A stretch of 64,000 nucleotides of DNA, from contig JAGMWG010000007.1 in assembly GCA_020744225.1 (NCBI GenBank), forward strand, positions 248,001-312,000, in the 5' to 3' direction. The notes below the pieces were generated by a model. That model made no database searches and had not been told where the DNA came from. It saw only the letters and a list, made by a program, of their open reading frames with translations. Numbering within the stretch: the first letter of the stretch is position 1; every line of letters begins with the position of its first letter. Of the stretch, positions 45,227-56,445 are shown piece by piece. This stretch comes from Paraphoma chrysanthemicola (taxonomy: Eukaryota > Ascomycota > Dothideomycetes > Pleosporales > Phaeosphaeriaceae). The position numbers were made by a program, and so were the translations under genes.

Positions 45227-46256
45227 ACTACTAGCATCATGCCTGCTGCCGTGCGCCAATTATGCTGCAGAGTGGGATGGAACTGTATAGCCAAGGCAAG
45301 AAAGAAGGGGATGGTTCTCGCTTGATGTCAAAGTACCTACACAAACATGTGTTGTACGACCCTTTTAGCATGTAGTGTACTTTTTACCCGCCCGCTTGTC
45401 AAAACCATGTCGCTACGTTACGTGTTTACGCTTTGCCATTTTTCTGACGCGGATTGTTTGTTTGCTGAGTCGATAGCGGTGGGCTCGACGGTAGTTTTAG
45501 TGTTTAATCTTATTGCCAATCTATGTTAATACGCGATGACGTCAAGCTTTTCTGTGTGTGGTTCCGTCAATCGGGTTGAGTTCGTGGAAGGTGCAATTTC
45601 GGTACTTTGTCTGTGTTGCTGGGGTGGTGGTGAGGGTAGGCCTGGGAGAACAAACGCCACGGTGCTGGGATATCAGAACCAGGACATGGTAGGGCTGGCC
45701 ATGCTTGGTGTCTCGCGTGGTGTTCCTTGCCTGTCGGAGGCTCTGCGTAGGTACAAGGGAGTACAGAGTGTGTTTGGGTAGTCTATGCACACAGTGCTTC
45801 ACCCACTTGTCGACCCAGGTACGTAGGAGCTACATTTGCTGTATAAGCGCTCTAAAAAGGCTATGCAGCATGCTAGCCTTGCTGTACTTGTATTTGTTTT
45901 TAGCTGTATACACAAAGTTCGTGCCTTTAACATTGAATTTCGCACGTCTCAATCACCACGTTCAAACCTATGCGAATACAGCGAGCGAATGGGACCACTT
46001 GTACACGTAGTCTTTCAGGGCTATACAAGATGAAATTATCCTCAAAAGTGGTCCTGAATGTATACACAACGCCAAAGTGAACGCAGATCCCAATATATGC
46101 TCATTGAGACAAACCAACGGCCTGCGCAAAAGGGTATGCTAAGGAGACCAACAGACCAAGAGCGTAACAGAGATGTGTGTACAAATTACCAATAGCTAGC
46201 TCATTACTTCTCCCTCCCATTCATTCTGCTTCCAATTTCCACGTCGGGGCAAAGCT
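45227..46256. other. Intergenic between convergent genes, 1.0 kb
   Basis: 3' flanks of the GH17 gene and the DUF2434 gene. Frames of 60-101 codons on both strands carry no motif. No repeats recognised. Confidence 0.5.
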
Positions 46257-47973
46257 TCATGCATCAGACTTCTTGAGTTTGCCAGCCGCCTTGACCAATT
46301 GTCTCAAGCGCTTCTCCATTGCCGTGCGGCCCTCTAGAGTGCTCCAAACCATATGAGGAGCTTTGTTGACGACATCCCATGCAACGAGGTTGTCCGTCAG
46401 CTTTGTCAAGTCCTTTTGCTTGCGCTCCCACTCGCTATCCTTCTTGACCTCAATTCCGGAGCTTATGACAACAAGCGGCGTATCAGCTGACTGGATATTC
46501 CTGGCTGAAACGACTTCGCTCTTCGACAGACTGTCCGCGACAAGGTTCTCCTGGAGCTGAGCCTTGATGAACTTGCCAGACTGGTAGGCATTGCGACCGT
46601 AGACGCGATCCTCACGAGTGCGGCCCTTGAAAATAGCGCCAGCGAGACGGACGGTACCAAGTGGGGAGATGATGCCCCATGCCCAGAGAAGGAAGCCGCG
46701 GCTAGGGCTGCCGAGGCGGTGGAGGAGATCCTCGTGAAAGGGGTCGACGAGGAGAAGGCCAACAACCTGCTTCATGTGGCGAGAGCTGAAGATACGCGAG
46801 ACAATGCTGCCAGTGCCAGCCGAGACAAGAATCCAGGGTCCTTCCTCTCCAGCCCTCGCGAGCGCCTCAGACAGGGCATCGGCAGACATGCCAGCAGAGT
46901 GTGGCGATGGAGCATTGTCGGAAAAGGCATAGCCTGGGCGATCCCAGTAGCAGTAGCGGGAGATTGTACCGTTCTTGTAGGACGAATATGCCCAGTGCTC
47001 CAAGTCGTACTCAAGTGGCTCTTCGCCGGCTTCAAGGAGGACGGTAGGATCCTTGTGGCCACCAGTGTGGGAAACGTTACCAACGCACGCGAAGTGGACT
47101 GCGTACTTATCGCCATCAACGAGAATTCGGTCGCCGTACATCTTGAGTGTGGAGTCGCGTGCACGGATGCCTAGAGTGGCAGTCATGAGGACAACGATAA
47201 CGATGAAGACGACAGTAAGAACAGTTGCGATAGAAATGGCGACCCATTCCTTCAGTGTGCGGCGTGTCTCTGCGCGCCCTGTAAGTCGTTCCTCCTCTTC
47301 TCTCTTGCCGTAAGCAACGACTCGATCGGTCAAGATGCACCAAACAGCCATGAGGAATGCCCAGACCACACTGGCGATGCCGATCCAACCCTCTTCGAGT
47401 CTGATGCGTGGAACCGACAGGATGACGATCATGTCGACGGCTAGCAAGACGGCGATGACGGCGGTGGTGATGCGAAGGCCCTTGGCCGGCGTGATGAAGA
47501 AGATAGTTGCGACAAGAAGATTGCCAATGGTCAGGCAAGTGTATGCGAAGTCGAAGAATCCAGATCCGCGACTGTGCATGCCTGGTGGAGAAACGAAAAT
47601 AGACACCAGCAGTAGCACCCACCACAGGAACGACACGATAAGGAATAGAATGGTCAGGTAGCGCATTGCGCGTACCGTCCATAGGTTGTATGGCGACACC
47701 TATCCTAATTAGCATTCATTGAATCGATGACTTCTCGCAACTTACTGCTGGGTCGTCTGGGTCTAGGTAACCATCAGAGTTTGGAGGCCTGGGCCGATCA
47801 AGAAGCCTCGTTCGCTCCGTGGGCTCATCTCGAGGCTCATGGCTGCGTCTTGACGGTTCATAGCTTCTTCTCGAGCTTCGTGAAGCTCCGTCGTCCTGCG
47901 CGATTGGGTGTGGGGGCTCAACCGAGAGGCTGTCCCCGTTCTGCTGGTCCTTGCCGCCTTTCCACATACTCAT
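46257..47973 (-). CDS. DUF2434-like multipass membrane protein with degenerate alpha/beta-hydrolase domain
   Basis: Exons 47973-47746 and 47699-46257, 46-nt intron, 556 aa. A 76-residue polar N-terminus (SRRSYEPSRRSHEPRDEPTE) is followed by five hydrophobic helices (from YLTILFLIVSFLWWVLLLVS to WVAISIATVLTVVFIVIVVL). The C-terminal half reads like an alpha/beta-hydrolase: YCYWDRPGYAFSDNAPSPHS corresponds to the family's YDRPGYG strand and LLLVDPFHEDLL to the Asp strand. The nucleophile-elbow position reads LVSAGTGSIVSR, with Gly where Ser is expected. I associate this architecture with the fungal DUF2434 family, once described as mitochondrial integral membrane proteins. Location and role are uncertain; a non-catalytic hydrolase fold is inference. 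Confidence 0.82.
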
Positions 47974-48649
47974 CGTGAAGCTCGCGGAGAGCTAAGTCAG
48001 CTCGGATCAGTTGGTCAAATGCGGTGAAACGTCTCAAGAAACGAAGTGGAAAGGATAAGAATGGCTGTTGAGCTTCAGAAGCTCTATGAGGAGTACACAA
48101 AGGAAGATGGTGTCGAGGAACGCATAATGTCTGCTCTGAAGCTGCACGCGCTAATGCTATTGATCGACGTCATGCTTGTCAGTCGCAAGGCTGCGCGGAG
48201 CTGGGCCCGCCCATTGCTTGTCGCGATGCGTCGACTCCGCCCCGCGGAGTCTCTTCCGATTCCAACCTAATCAACTCCTTGTACCTGATACCTGTTTGAA
48301 GTTGCTGTTTGTAGTCCTCGTGAGCTGCTTTCAGAATTCATTGAAACTGCTACGTCATATTGGAAAAAGTTGAAGCTCCCAGATACGCTCGCTAACCCAT
48401 GCAATCGGGAATCCTTCAGGTATCATCCCGGTCTATCAATCAGATCCAACCCCACTGCGTGTGAACGTGCGTGCGTGCTCCAACCCCATGCTATCGCCAT
48501 TCCACTCGAACCAAGGGAACAGTACTCTATGTGCAGCGTGCCAACCACATGACCGGATCGGACCCAGCCTAAATCAACCAATGCCAAACTAGCTCTCTAG
48601 CACACCCGCTACGCAGTTCCAAACCTTAGAAACCCCGCCCGACCACGCC
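47974..48649. promoter_or_regulatory. Divergent intergenic region between the DUF2434 and PPE1 genes
   Basis: 676 bp. A 70-75-codon plus frame at 48046-48270 (LQKLYEEYTKEDGVEERIMS) is somewhat helix-like, but it lacks family evidence and sits where the DUF2434 leader should be, so it is not called. Confidence 0.45.
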
Positions 48650-49833
48650 ATGTCGGACCTTGCGAAGCACTTTGCCAAGACGAAGCTGTCGTCCTTACCA
48701 CCGCCTGAACCCTTGCCCGAAGAGCCGCCCGAATACGAAGATGACTCGTCTTCCGCATCCTCCATGTCCAGCACGGGCACCGTGATTCCTACGAGCACGC
48801 AACGGCCTGCACCCGCAATACACTGGTCCGACTACTTTGCACAGGAATTTTACCTCGAGCAAGACAGGCCGGGAGAAGGACATGCCAAGTTCCATGTATA
48901 TGTTACTCCACCTGCAACACCAAAGGCGCCGTTGCTGGTCCTGCATCATGGCGCAGGGAGTTCAGCGATGAGTTTCGCATTGTTCGCCAAGGATGTTCGG
49001 AAGGCAATGCCAGAGCTTGGTGTACTTGCGGTCGAGGCACGCGACCATGGCAGTGTAGTCTGGGATGCAGCGGGCAACGTAGATAATAACCTCAGTGTTG
49101 AAGTCCTGAGCCAGGACCTCATCGACATGTTACTTCTCACGCAAGCGAAACTTGGCTGGCCTGAGATACCTACCATCATCCTCATCGGACACAGTCTCGG
49201 CGGTGCTGTAGTCACGCATACAGCGAACACTTCGTTGCTGGGACCTAAGCTGCTGGGCTACGCGGTACTTGATGTAGTCGAGGGCTCCGCAATGGAGGCG
49301 CTGGGACACATGCAGACCTATCTTGCGAGTCGGCCCAAGACCTTCGCGTCACTTCCAGCAGCAGTCGAGTGGCACATTCGTTCGCGGACACTGCGGAACC
49401 CACAGTCGGCGAGGGCCAGCGTACCGAGCTTGTTACTCCAGTCCCCAGAGGGCAGATGGGCATGGCGCACAGAGCTCGGCAGCACAGAAGCATACTGGGA
49501 AAACTGGTTCACGGGCATGAGCAAGAAGTTCTTGGGCGGACGCGGCGCAAAGCTGCTTATACTTGCGGGTACGGATCGATTGGACAAGGAGTTGATGATT
49601 GGGCAGATGCAGGGTAAGCGACGTGAATGTCTCGTATTTGCAGCTACAGTATCTTACACACAGTAGGCAAGTTCCAGCTGCAGGTCTTCCCGGCTTCAGG
49701 CCACTTCCTCCACGAGGACCAACCCGACAAGACGGCTGAAGTCATCATCGAGTTTGTCAAGCGCAACGACCGCAGCACGCTTGTACTGCCACCAAAGGTG
49801 TCGGACCTTCTCGCGCAGGGCAAGAAAGTGTGA
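48650..49833 (+). CDS. PPE1: Protein phosphatase 2A methylesterase 1
   Basis: Serine hydrolase that removes the C-terminal methyl ester from PP2A catalytic subunits, regulating holoenzyme assembly in cytosol and nucleus. Exons 48650-49613 and 49667-49833, 53-nt intron, 376 aa. Start MSDLAKHFAKTKLSSLPPPE is the fungal family N-terminus. The alpha/beta-hydrolase core has LLVLHHGAGSSAMSFALFAK (oxyanion region), nucleophile Ser182 in LIGHSLGGAV, the family insert EGSAMEALGHMQTYLASRPK, acid Asp in LAGTDRLDKELMIGQMQGKF and His in SGHFLHEDQPDK, the last supplied by exon 2. All catalytic residues present, length normal. Confidence 0.96.
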
Positions 49834-50066
49834 GCCCATGAAGTTTTCCCGTCTGTATGGACTCTATTGCGGGTCTCATGCAATGAGTAACTCGTGGTGA
49901 CTTGTGCATATAACATGTACTCCCAGTTTCCATAGGTAACTCTCCCTCTCTCTAAGTCGTGCTCGCGCCACTGACTTCAATCCAGCCTGGGTATCATAAT
50001 ATGCTAGTAACTGCCTTAGCAAGTTCATGCTGCCGCAGAAGTTATGGATGTGACGATAGTTTGCAG

Positions 50067-50995
50067 TCATGGGGATGCGGGCTCTGCGGCGACCACGGCG
50101 GCATCTCCGTCACCCTTGGGCTTATGTTTCCTCTTTCGCTTGTGCCCGGCTGCTTCACTCGGAGCGCCATCTGCGGCAGAAGGCTCTTGTCTTGACTCGG
50201 CAGACTTTGAAGGTTTGTCCGCTGACGTCGCGGCCTTCTCCTTCTTCGGCTTCTTCATGCTAAGCGGATTGGGCTGCTTCGGGCCCTTTGCGCGCTTCTT
50301 CTTCGAAGGCTGTGCGTCACCTGTCGCGCCATCTGCAATAGAACCACCCTCTTGCTCACCATCTTGTTCCTCTCTTTTCCGTTTCGGTGGCTGATCTGGT
50401 TTTCGCTGACCCTTCAGACCCAACTTGAACTTTGACTTCTCTTCCCGCTCGCGCTGCTCCTCTGTCGCATTGGCCATGGGCTCCATAAGCACCACTGACT
50501 TCGAAATGTATATGAGCGGGACGCCAGCTATCGAGCGCATGTGTCCACGGACTCTCGCATCGTTCGAGGCAACGATGTACCGGTTCTTGTTGGTGCCATT
50601 GCTCTTTGGATCGACCACTTCAGAGAGACATTCCAGCGTTGACAAGGGCTCGTCGAGGTCTTGGTGATTGCATCGTCGGCGCTCGTATTCCTTCGCTTGC
50701 AATATGAGCGTCTCGTTCTTTGGCTTCGCGAGGTAGAGATGGCGCATGTCGCAAGTTGTGATCATAGGCTTGACCTGTCCGCCGAGCACTTTCTGCAGTC
50801 GCGCAACGAGGTCGATCTTGAATCTATAGGCATCTTCGAGGATCTGCGAGTCGAAAATTACTTGGTAGGGTTCGCGGAAGCCAAAGTTAAGCTCGTATTG
50901 GTGTAGGAGTTTCTTGTAGGCCTGGCGATGGTGTTAGTTGCAGTCAATAGTAAGAAGCGCACCGCGAAACCCACTTTGGCGCGCTTGAGCTTCAT
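50067..50995 (-). CDS. UTP23: rRNA-processing protein Utp23 (PIN-like)
   Basis: Nucleolar small-subunit processome factor needed for early pre-rRNA cleavage and snR30 release. Exons 50995-50963 and 50921-50067 with a 41-nt intron (shortest here), 295 aa. MKLKRAKVGFA joins AYKKLLHQYELNFGFREPYQ, then VIFDSQILEDAYRFKIDLVA, LGGQVKPMITTCDMRHLYLA, the zinc-associated EYERRRCNHQD and YIVASNDARVRGHMRSIAGV. These are the conserved Utp23 blocks. The PIN fold is regarded as inactive in yeast Utp23. The C-terminal third is a Lys/Glu/Pro-rich basic tail (KRKRKHKPKGDGD) typical of nucleolar proteins. Divergent from the DUF726 gene over 283 bp. Confidence 0.94.
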
Positions 50996-51278
50996 GGCGA
51001 CGTTGTGCGAGCGGCGTGGCTGTTTGCGAAACAATGGTGGAGAAGTAGAAGTCGGGCCCTCCAAAAAGTTCCAATGCGGCATGCAGGTGGCCCCTGCGCT
51101 CGGAATCACGCCGCAGACGTCTAGCTCCGAATCCCCCGTCCGCATTGTACCTGCCACTTGAGGGGTGCTGACGGCCTTGTACATACCTCGCCCATTTAGC
51201 CCTGTATATAAGCTTCCTACATACCTCTTGGCTGCCCTAGACGTATAGTGCACTCGATGCCTCCTCGGTAGCCACATC

Positions 51279-54200
51279 ATGTCCAGCGAGACCCCGGCAG
51301 ACCCCCGTGACACTGAGGCCAAAGTCCCCGCAATCGCAGAATCGCAGAGTACGCCCAAGGCGGAGGTCGAATACGATGATTTTGGACTACCTATAAGAAA
51401 GCCTCGCGCGAGGACACCCGTAGTGGAGGACTCAGACTCGGAGGAAGAAAAGTTTGAGGATGCCGTAGCTTCAAAGTCGGCAAGCCGGGAGGAGGTCACG
51501 CTGCCCGCCATAACGGACGATGAAGGGCGAAAGGTTGCAGCGAGTGCTGAGGAGGCTAGCCCGGAGCATCCAGAGGCAGATATGAGGCTGCAAAACCTAC
51601 CCAATGGCCGCGTGAAGAAGGCGGTGGAGACAATCGAGCGCAAGGAAGACGAGGTTGCGAAGCCTTTGGAGGTAGAAGACGAGACCGTCGGCAGTACTTC
51701 GCAGCCAGAAGTCGATCGAGCTCAGACGGAGCCTGTACCGACCAAGCCGCCAGAGGCACAAGCAGGACAGAAAGCGTCCAGTGACGAATCCGCAGAAACA
51801 AAGCAGGCAAGTCCCGCAAGCCCGCAGGAGCCGGGGCCGGAGCCGGAGCCAGTGGACAATCGCAAAAGCATAGAAGGGCCCAAACTGTCTGGTCACCGTC
51901 ACCAGCAGAGCGTCGCCTCGATATCCGAGTATTCGCACCAAGCCGCAGTCACGCAGGTACACAAAGAGGAGAAGCCGTTCGACGACGGCGGGTGGCAGAC
52001 GATGCCAGCATACGCCCGCTACGACATGTACGACGACGATAACAGGCTCATCGCCAAAGAGAACACTGCGGAATTGGAAGACATGCACGGATACGCCAAT
52101 GTAGGCGGCGCAGCAAAAGGTTATACAAGGGTGATCATGGACGACGATGCTGATTCCGTGACGAGCATGGACGATAACACGGCGTATCTCTTCAAGGAGA
52201 GGAGCACAATGCTGAACGATGAGGACGAAACTAGCCGCGACCCACTTTCGCAAATGCAGACCACCAAGAACCTCTTAACTGAGGGGCAAAGAGTAGCGTA
52301 TGTGGGATTAGTCCGGCTTGCCATGGTTGAAATGGAGCGCAAATTCGCCAGACTGGACCGCAACCGACACACAAAGAAAGTGCTTGATCTCCAACAAGAG
52401 ACTACGAAGATGTGGGCGCAAAAGATGATGGTCAGGCTGTATGGCCACATGGACATCACCTCCTCCGAGCAGATCATGATTGAGCAATTGTCAGAACACG
52501 GTGTCATTCCGGCAGATTTAGTGCCAGCGCTGATGCAGAATGCACGAGTCCGAAACCCAGTAGTAGAAGAGGTAGACACAGCGGCAGAGGCAGACTCTGC
52601 TCGACCGTCGATATCGTCTCCAAAGCCCGATACAAATGAGGAGAAGATGACTTCGCCATCGAAGATGAGCTTAGATGAATCGATTCAATCGCCGCCACCA
52701 CCTGCTTACGAAGAGCACGAAGGCGGATTTGAGTACCCGGATGTCAAGACTCCATCGCAATTGCCCAACAGCAAGAGCCTCGATATTGATTTGCGATGGA
52801 CCGTCATGTGTGATCTTTTCCTCGTGCTGATCACAGACGGTGTCTACGACTCGCGGTCTCGAGAACTATTCGAGCTTACTGGCAAATATCTCAGTGTGGA
52901 CTGGCTGGAGATCTGCCGCTTCGAGAAGCGCGTGACAGACGCACTAGAAATGCAGGAACAGGCTGACAAAGAAAATTGGAACGAGGACGACCACATGAAG
53001 AGCCGAGCAAGAAGGGCGCGCAACAAGCGTCTAGCATTCATGGGTATTGCAACCGTTGGCGGTGGCTTAGTCATTGGCTTGTCTGCAGGCCTACTCGCTC
53101 CCTTGATCGGAGCAGGTCTGGCCGCCGGCTTCACCACAATTGGTGTGGCAGGGACAAGTGGGTTTCTCGCTGGTGCTGGAGGTGCCACAATCATAACGAC
53201 TACTGGTATCGTCACAGGAAGTACAGTGGGTGTCAGAGCAGCAAACAGACGAACTGGCAACGTCAAGACTTTTGAGTACCGGCCGTTGCACAACAACAAA
53301 AGAACGAACCTCATCATTACTCTCGCTGGCTGGATGAACGGCAAAGTGGACGACGTTCGATTGCCATACAGCACCGTTGATCCTATCATGGGTGATATCT
53401 ACTCAGTGCTCTGGGAGCCTGAAATGTTGAGGAGCATGGGTGACACCATCAATATTCTCGCTACCGAAGTAAGTGTGGCCGACGCGAGAAGAAAGACTCT
53501 TGCTAATGAATATACAGGCACTCACCCAAGGTCTGCAACAAGTGCTAGCCAGCACCATTCTCACCGCACTAATGGCAGCCATGACTCTGCCTCTAGCTCT
53601 AACCAAGCTATCATACCTCATTGATAACCCGTGGATTGTCTCTCAGGCTAGAGCAGACATGGCTGGACTTATCCTTGCGGATTCCCTGATCGATCGCAAT
53701 CTGGGCACTCGACCTGTGACTCTTGTTGGATTTTCGTTAGGCGCTCGTGTCATTTTTTCATGCTTGAAAGAGCTCGCTGCCCGCGGAGCGTTCGGATTGG
53801 TGCAGAATGTGTACATGTTTGGCACGCCGGTCGTCGCGAAGAGCGATGAATACATCAGGGCTCGATCCATTGTACCTGGAAGGTTCGTCAACGGCTATGC
53901 GACGAACGATTGGATTCTAGGTAAGCGCTATCGCTACGAAAGTGTTACAGTAGCTGACAGGAGGATCAGGTTATCTCTTCCGTGCGACATCCGGCGGCAT
54001 CATGCGTGTTGCTGGCCTGGCTCAGGTCCAAGTTCCCACAATCGAGAATGTCGACGTGACGGAATTTGTACCCGGTCACATGGCCTATCGTACGGCAATG
54101 CCAAGGCTCCTTCGTGAGGTAGGATGGGAAGTCGAGTCCGACGAGTTCACTGAAATAGAGGATCCCGATCCGGAGAACCACGAGAAGCGACAACGCGAAC

Positions 54201-55045
54201 TCATCAACGAGATCGAGGAAGCCCGGAAGGAGATTGAGAGGAAAGCGGCCGAGAAAGAAAAGAAGGGCAGCAAGGTCAGCTGGTGGAAAAGAAAGAAAGG
54301 CGACAAGAAGGACTGGGAGGTCTACGACGAGCATTCACAACAAAAACCGGCACCTATTGACCCAAATGCGGATCCAGCCAAGATTGCGGAGAGCAACGTC
54401 ATGTTCGACATTGATGCAATCAGGCGAGAACTCGCCATCTCATCGCTAGAAACCAAGCCTTATGATGCAGACGAAAGAGAATTTGAGATCAAAGAGATCA
54501 AGAGCACTCTTCCACCGATGAAAATCGAATTACCGCCTGCACCAAAGGAATCTCCATACTCAAATCTCAGAGAGACGAAGAGCTACAACGACAGCCTTGG
54601 AGTCACAGGCGCCGATACCTCAAAAGCGAGTAGCTCCAACAACCTCCCCGCCACGAACGCCACGAACGGCACACATACGCCGAACGGCAAGAAGCAAAGC
54701 TTCGAAGAATACGACGAAGGCGACGCAGAAGAAGTCAGCATGACATTCGACTCGTCGTTCCGTGAACCCTCGCCGCCACCCACAGCACCAAAATCCACAC
54801 TACCAGTGTCAAAGACCCCAGACCGTGCGTCGTCGCCCTGGGAAAGCACACCGTCAGCCCCACCTGCAGCCACCGCGACGACTTGGGACGATCCACCACC
54901 ACCTGAACGGCCACAATTATACACAGCGAAAACGGCGCCCTTGAATGGGACGTCGGGGAATTCGGATCCGCTGCATAATGCGTGGGCGGATGAATTTGAG
55001 GACGATTTTGGAACGGAGAAGGAGGTCAAGATGAGTTTTATGTGA
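51279..55045 (+). CDS. DUF726 (TMCO4-like) transmembrane alpha/beta-hydrolase-fold protein
   Basis: Exons 51279-53468, 53518-53920 and 53970-55045, introns 49 and 49 nt, 1222 aa. Residues 1-300 are acidic, Glu/Ser/Pro-rich and disordered. A helical conserved block (330-440) precedes a Gly-rich hydrophobic hairpin at about 585-660 (GIATVGGGLVIGLSAGLLAP; LAAGFTTIGVAGTSGFLAGA). The DUF726 hydrolase-like domain follows, with LIITLAGWMNGKVDD, IYSVLWEPEMLRSMGDTINI and the nucleophile elbow TLVGFSLGARVIFSCL (Ser near 802), VYMFGTPVV and RFVNGYATNDWILGYLFRAT, the last joined across the second intron. The C-terminal ~250 residues are a Lys/Glu coiled coil and a disordered tail. Yeast and animal relatives localise to ER or Golgi membranes; an enzymatic role is unproven. 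Confidence 0.92.
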
Positions 55046-55436
55046 ATGTCATGTCATGTCATGGTGCTAGACCTCGTGAGCCGGGGCGTTGGTTTCGTTT
55101 GCTGCATTTCAGCGCGCATTTTCGGGTCGCAAGGGTTTGGATACCGGCGTTCTTTCGCTTTTGGCAAGGGCGGAATATTCAATCCCAGACGAAGGAGGGA
55201 AGCGTTTTGTTGTTGTTGTACATGCATCCTCATGGTCCCTTGATGGGACTCTTCCTATGCATTACCTTAATACTCATATTTCTGGCCGCGCTATATAGGA
55301 CTTGTAATGCGAGAGCGTTGATATACTGTCTCTTGTCTTGAGTGCATGTGTTTTGAGATTAGTCGTCGAGTTTACTGAGTTTGTGAGCACGTGACCGAGT
55401 CTTCCCTTTCACTTACAACTAGCATGAAGGCTCTGG

Positions 55437-55647
55437 GAGAGATGGTACCTTCCCGAACAGGCAAGTCTTATAAAGCATCGAATACTGTAGGTAAAAGAGT
55501 GAATGTTCCTGCTCTATGTGTATGCTTGTATATCTTCATTAGCGCTTCTTAGGAACGTAGAGCAAAAAGGAATAGAATAATAGATATACATTCACATCTT
55601 TTGATGCAGTGTTCGATGCCTGCCTAGTTAGGAAGGTACCATCTCTC
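55437..55647. mobile_element. MITE-like element with 27-bp terminal inverted repeats
   Basis: Left end GAGAGATGGTACCTTCC (55437-55453) recurs as its exact reverse complement at 55631-55647. Extending inwards, the two 27-base arms (55437-55463 and 55621-55647) match at 23 of 27 positions. The 211-bp whole has no coding capacity. TCTG occurs one base before the left end (55432-55435) and directly after the right end (55648-55651), a possible short target duplication. Size, arms and lack of genes fit a non-autonomous DNA transposon; a structured RNA or chance palindrome is less likely. Confidence 0.55.
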
Positions 55648-55843
55648 TCTGAGATATGGTGTGGGTGAAAGTGCAAAGTACCGAGCAGGAAAGGAGGGGT
55701 ACGGTGAACTGTTGCGTGTTACTGATAGTTTTTAGTTAGGAGATAGTACAGATGTAGAATTGAAGACTTGTAAGTACGGAGTTTTTGGTAAATCTGTTAT
55801 CTAGAGGTACACTGTATTAATTGTACTAAGGTGTTTCCAAGCT

Positions 55844-56045
55844 GCCGTCTTAGGAACGCATACAGAAACACTGTTGATGCCTTACAAACACGCTAAATGT
55901 GAGAATGAACTACTTTGCGTACGCCTTTCTTGCCTCTTCAGGAAGGAGTACATACGCTATCTACAATCACCTAATCGTGGTCACTACTGACGCGGACTCA
56001 TTGGGGAAATTTTGCGAGATACTGTTGATGCATTGCATATGCGCC
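55844..56045 (+). repeat. Left block of a degenerate repeat family flanking the HET gene
   Basis: Two units share the core CTGTTGATGCCTTGCA with one or two changes each: 55844-55894 (GCCGTCTTAGGAA then CACTGTTGATGCCTTACA, ending ACACGCT) and 55999-56045 (GGGGAAATTTT then ACTGTTGATGCATTGCA). A more decayed partial copy lies at about 55935-55960 (CTCTTCAGGAAGGAG). All point the same way as the copies beyond the HET gene. Confidence 0.65.
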
Positions 56046-56445
56046 GTGATTCAAACACGCAGAAGTACTATCACACTATCCTGCAACACACGCACTTCCA
56101 GACGGCGCGCTTTCAATGAGTATACAATAGATCTCAGTTGCTAAATAGATTTGCTGCCGTGTAATTAAGCGCTCTTAGCATAAGCAGCTGCGCCTGCCTA
56201 GGCTCGCATCCTGCAGGATCATGCTCAGCCTTGTTCGTTGTACAGCGATTTACACATCGACACCACCTATCTACACCCACTCTAATATCCCTACAAGGCT
56301 CATGAAGCTTTCCGCATCCTCACTCGACAAGTCCCAAGGCCAGAATTGAGCCTGGCGCACATAGCAGGTGCGTGCCTATTGTGTGGCCTACAAACCTCCG
56401 AACATTTCGCTTTCAGCCTTGTCTGTCGGTCGACACTATCACGAC

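Larger units (their letters stand above)
55046..56445. other. Intergenic, 1.4 kb, carrying a MITE-like element and repeat units
   Basis: No gene. The stretch is AT-richer than its surroundings and contains the inverted-repeat element at 55437-55647 and repeat units at 55844-55894 and 55999-56045, described separately. Confidence 0.6.

Noticed and set aside
44177..45259. 360-codon minus-strand ORF
   Set aside because: Antisense to the GH17 catalytic exon; Leu/Gly/Val/Ala-rich text is the usual shadow of C-ending codons.
48046..48270. Short helix-like plus-strand ORF between DUF2434 and PPE1
   Set aside because: Lies in the presumed promoter/leader region, no recognised family, fewer than 80 codons.
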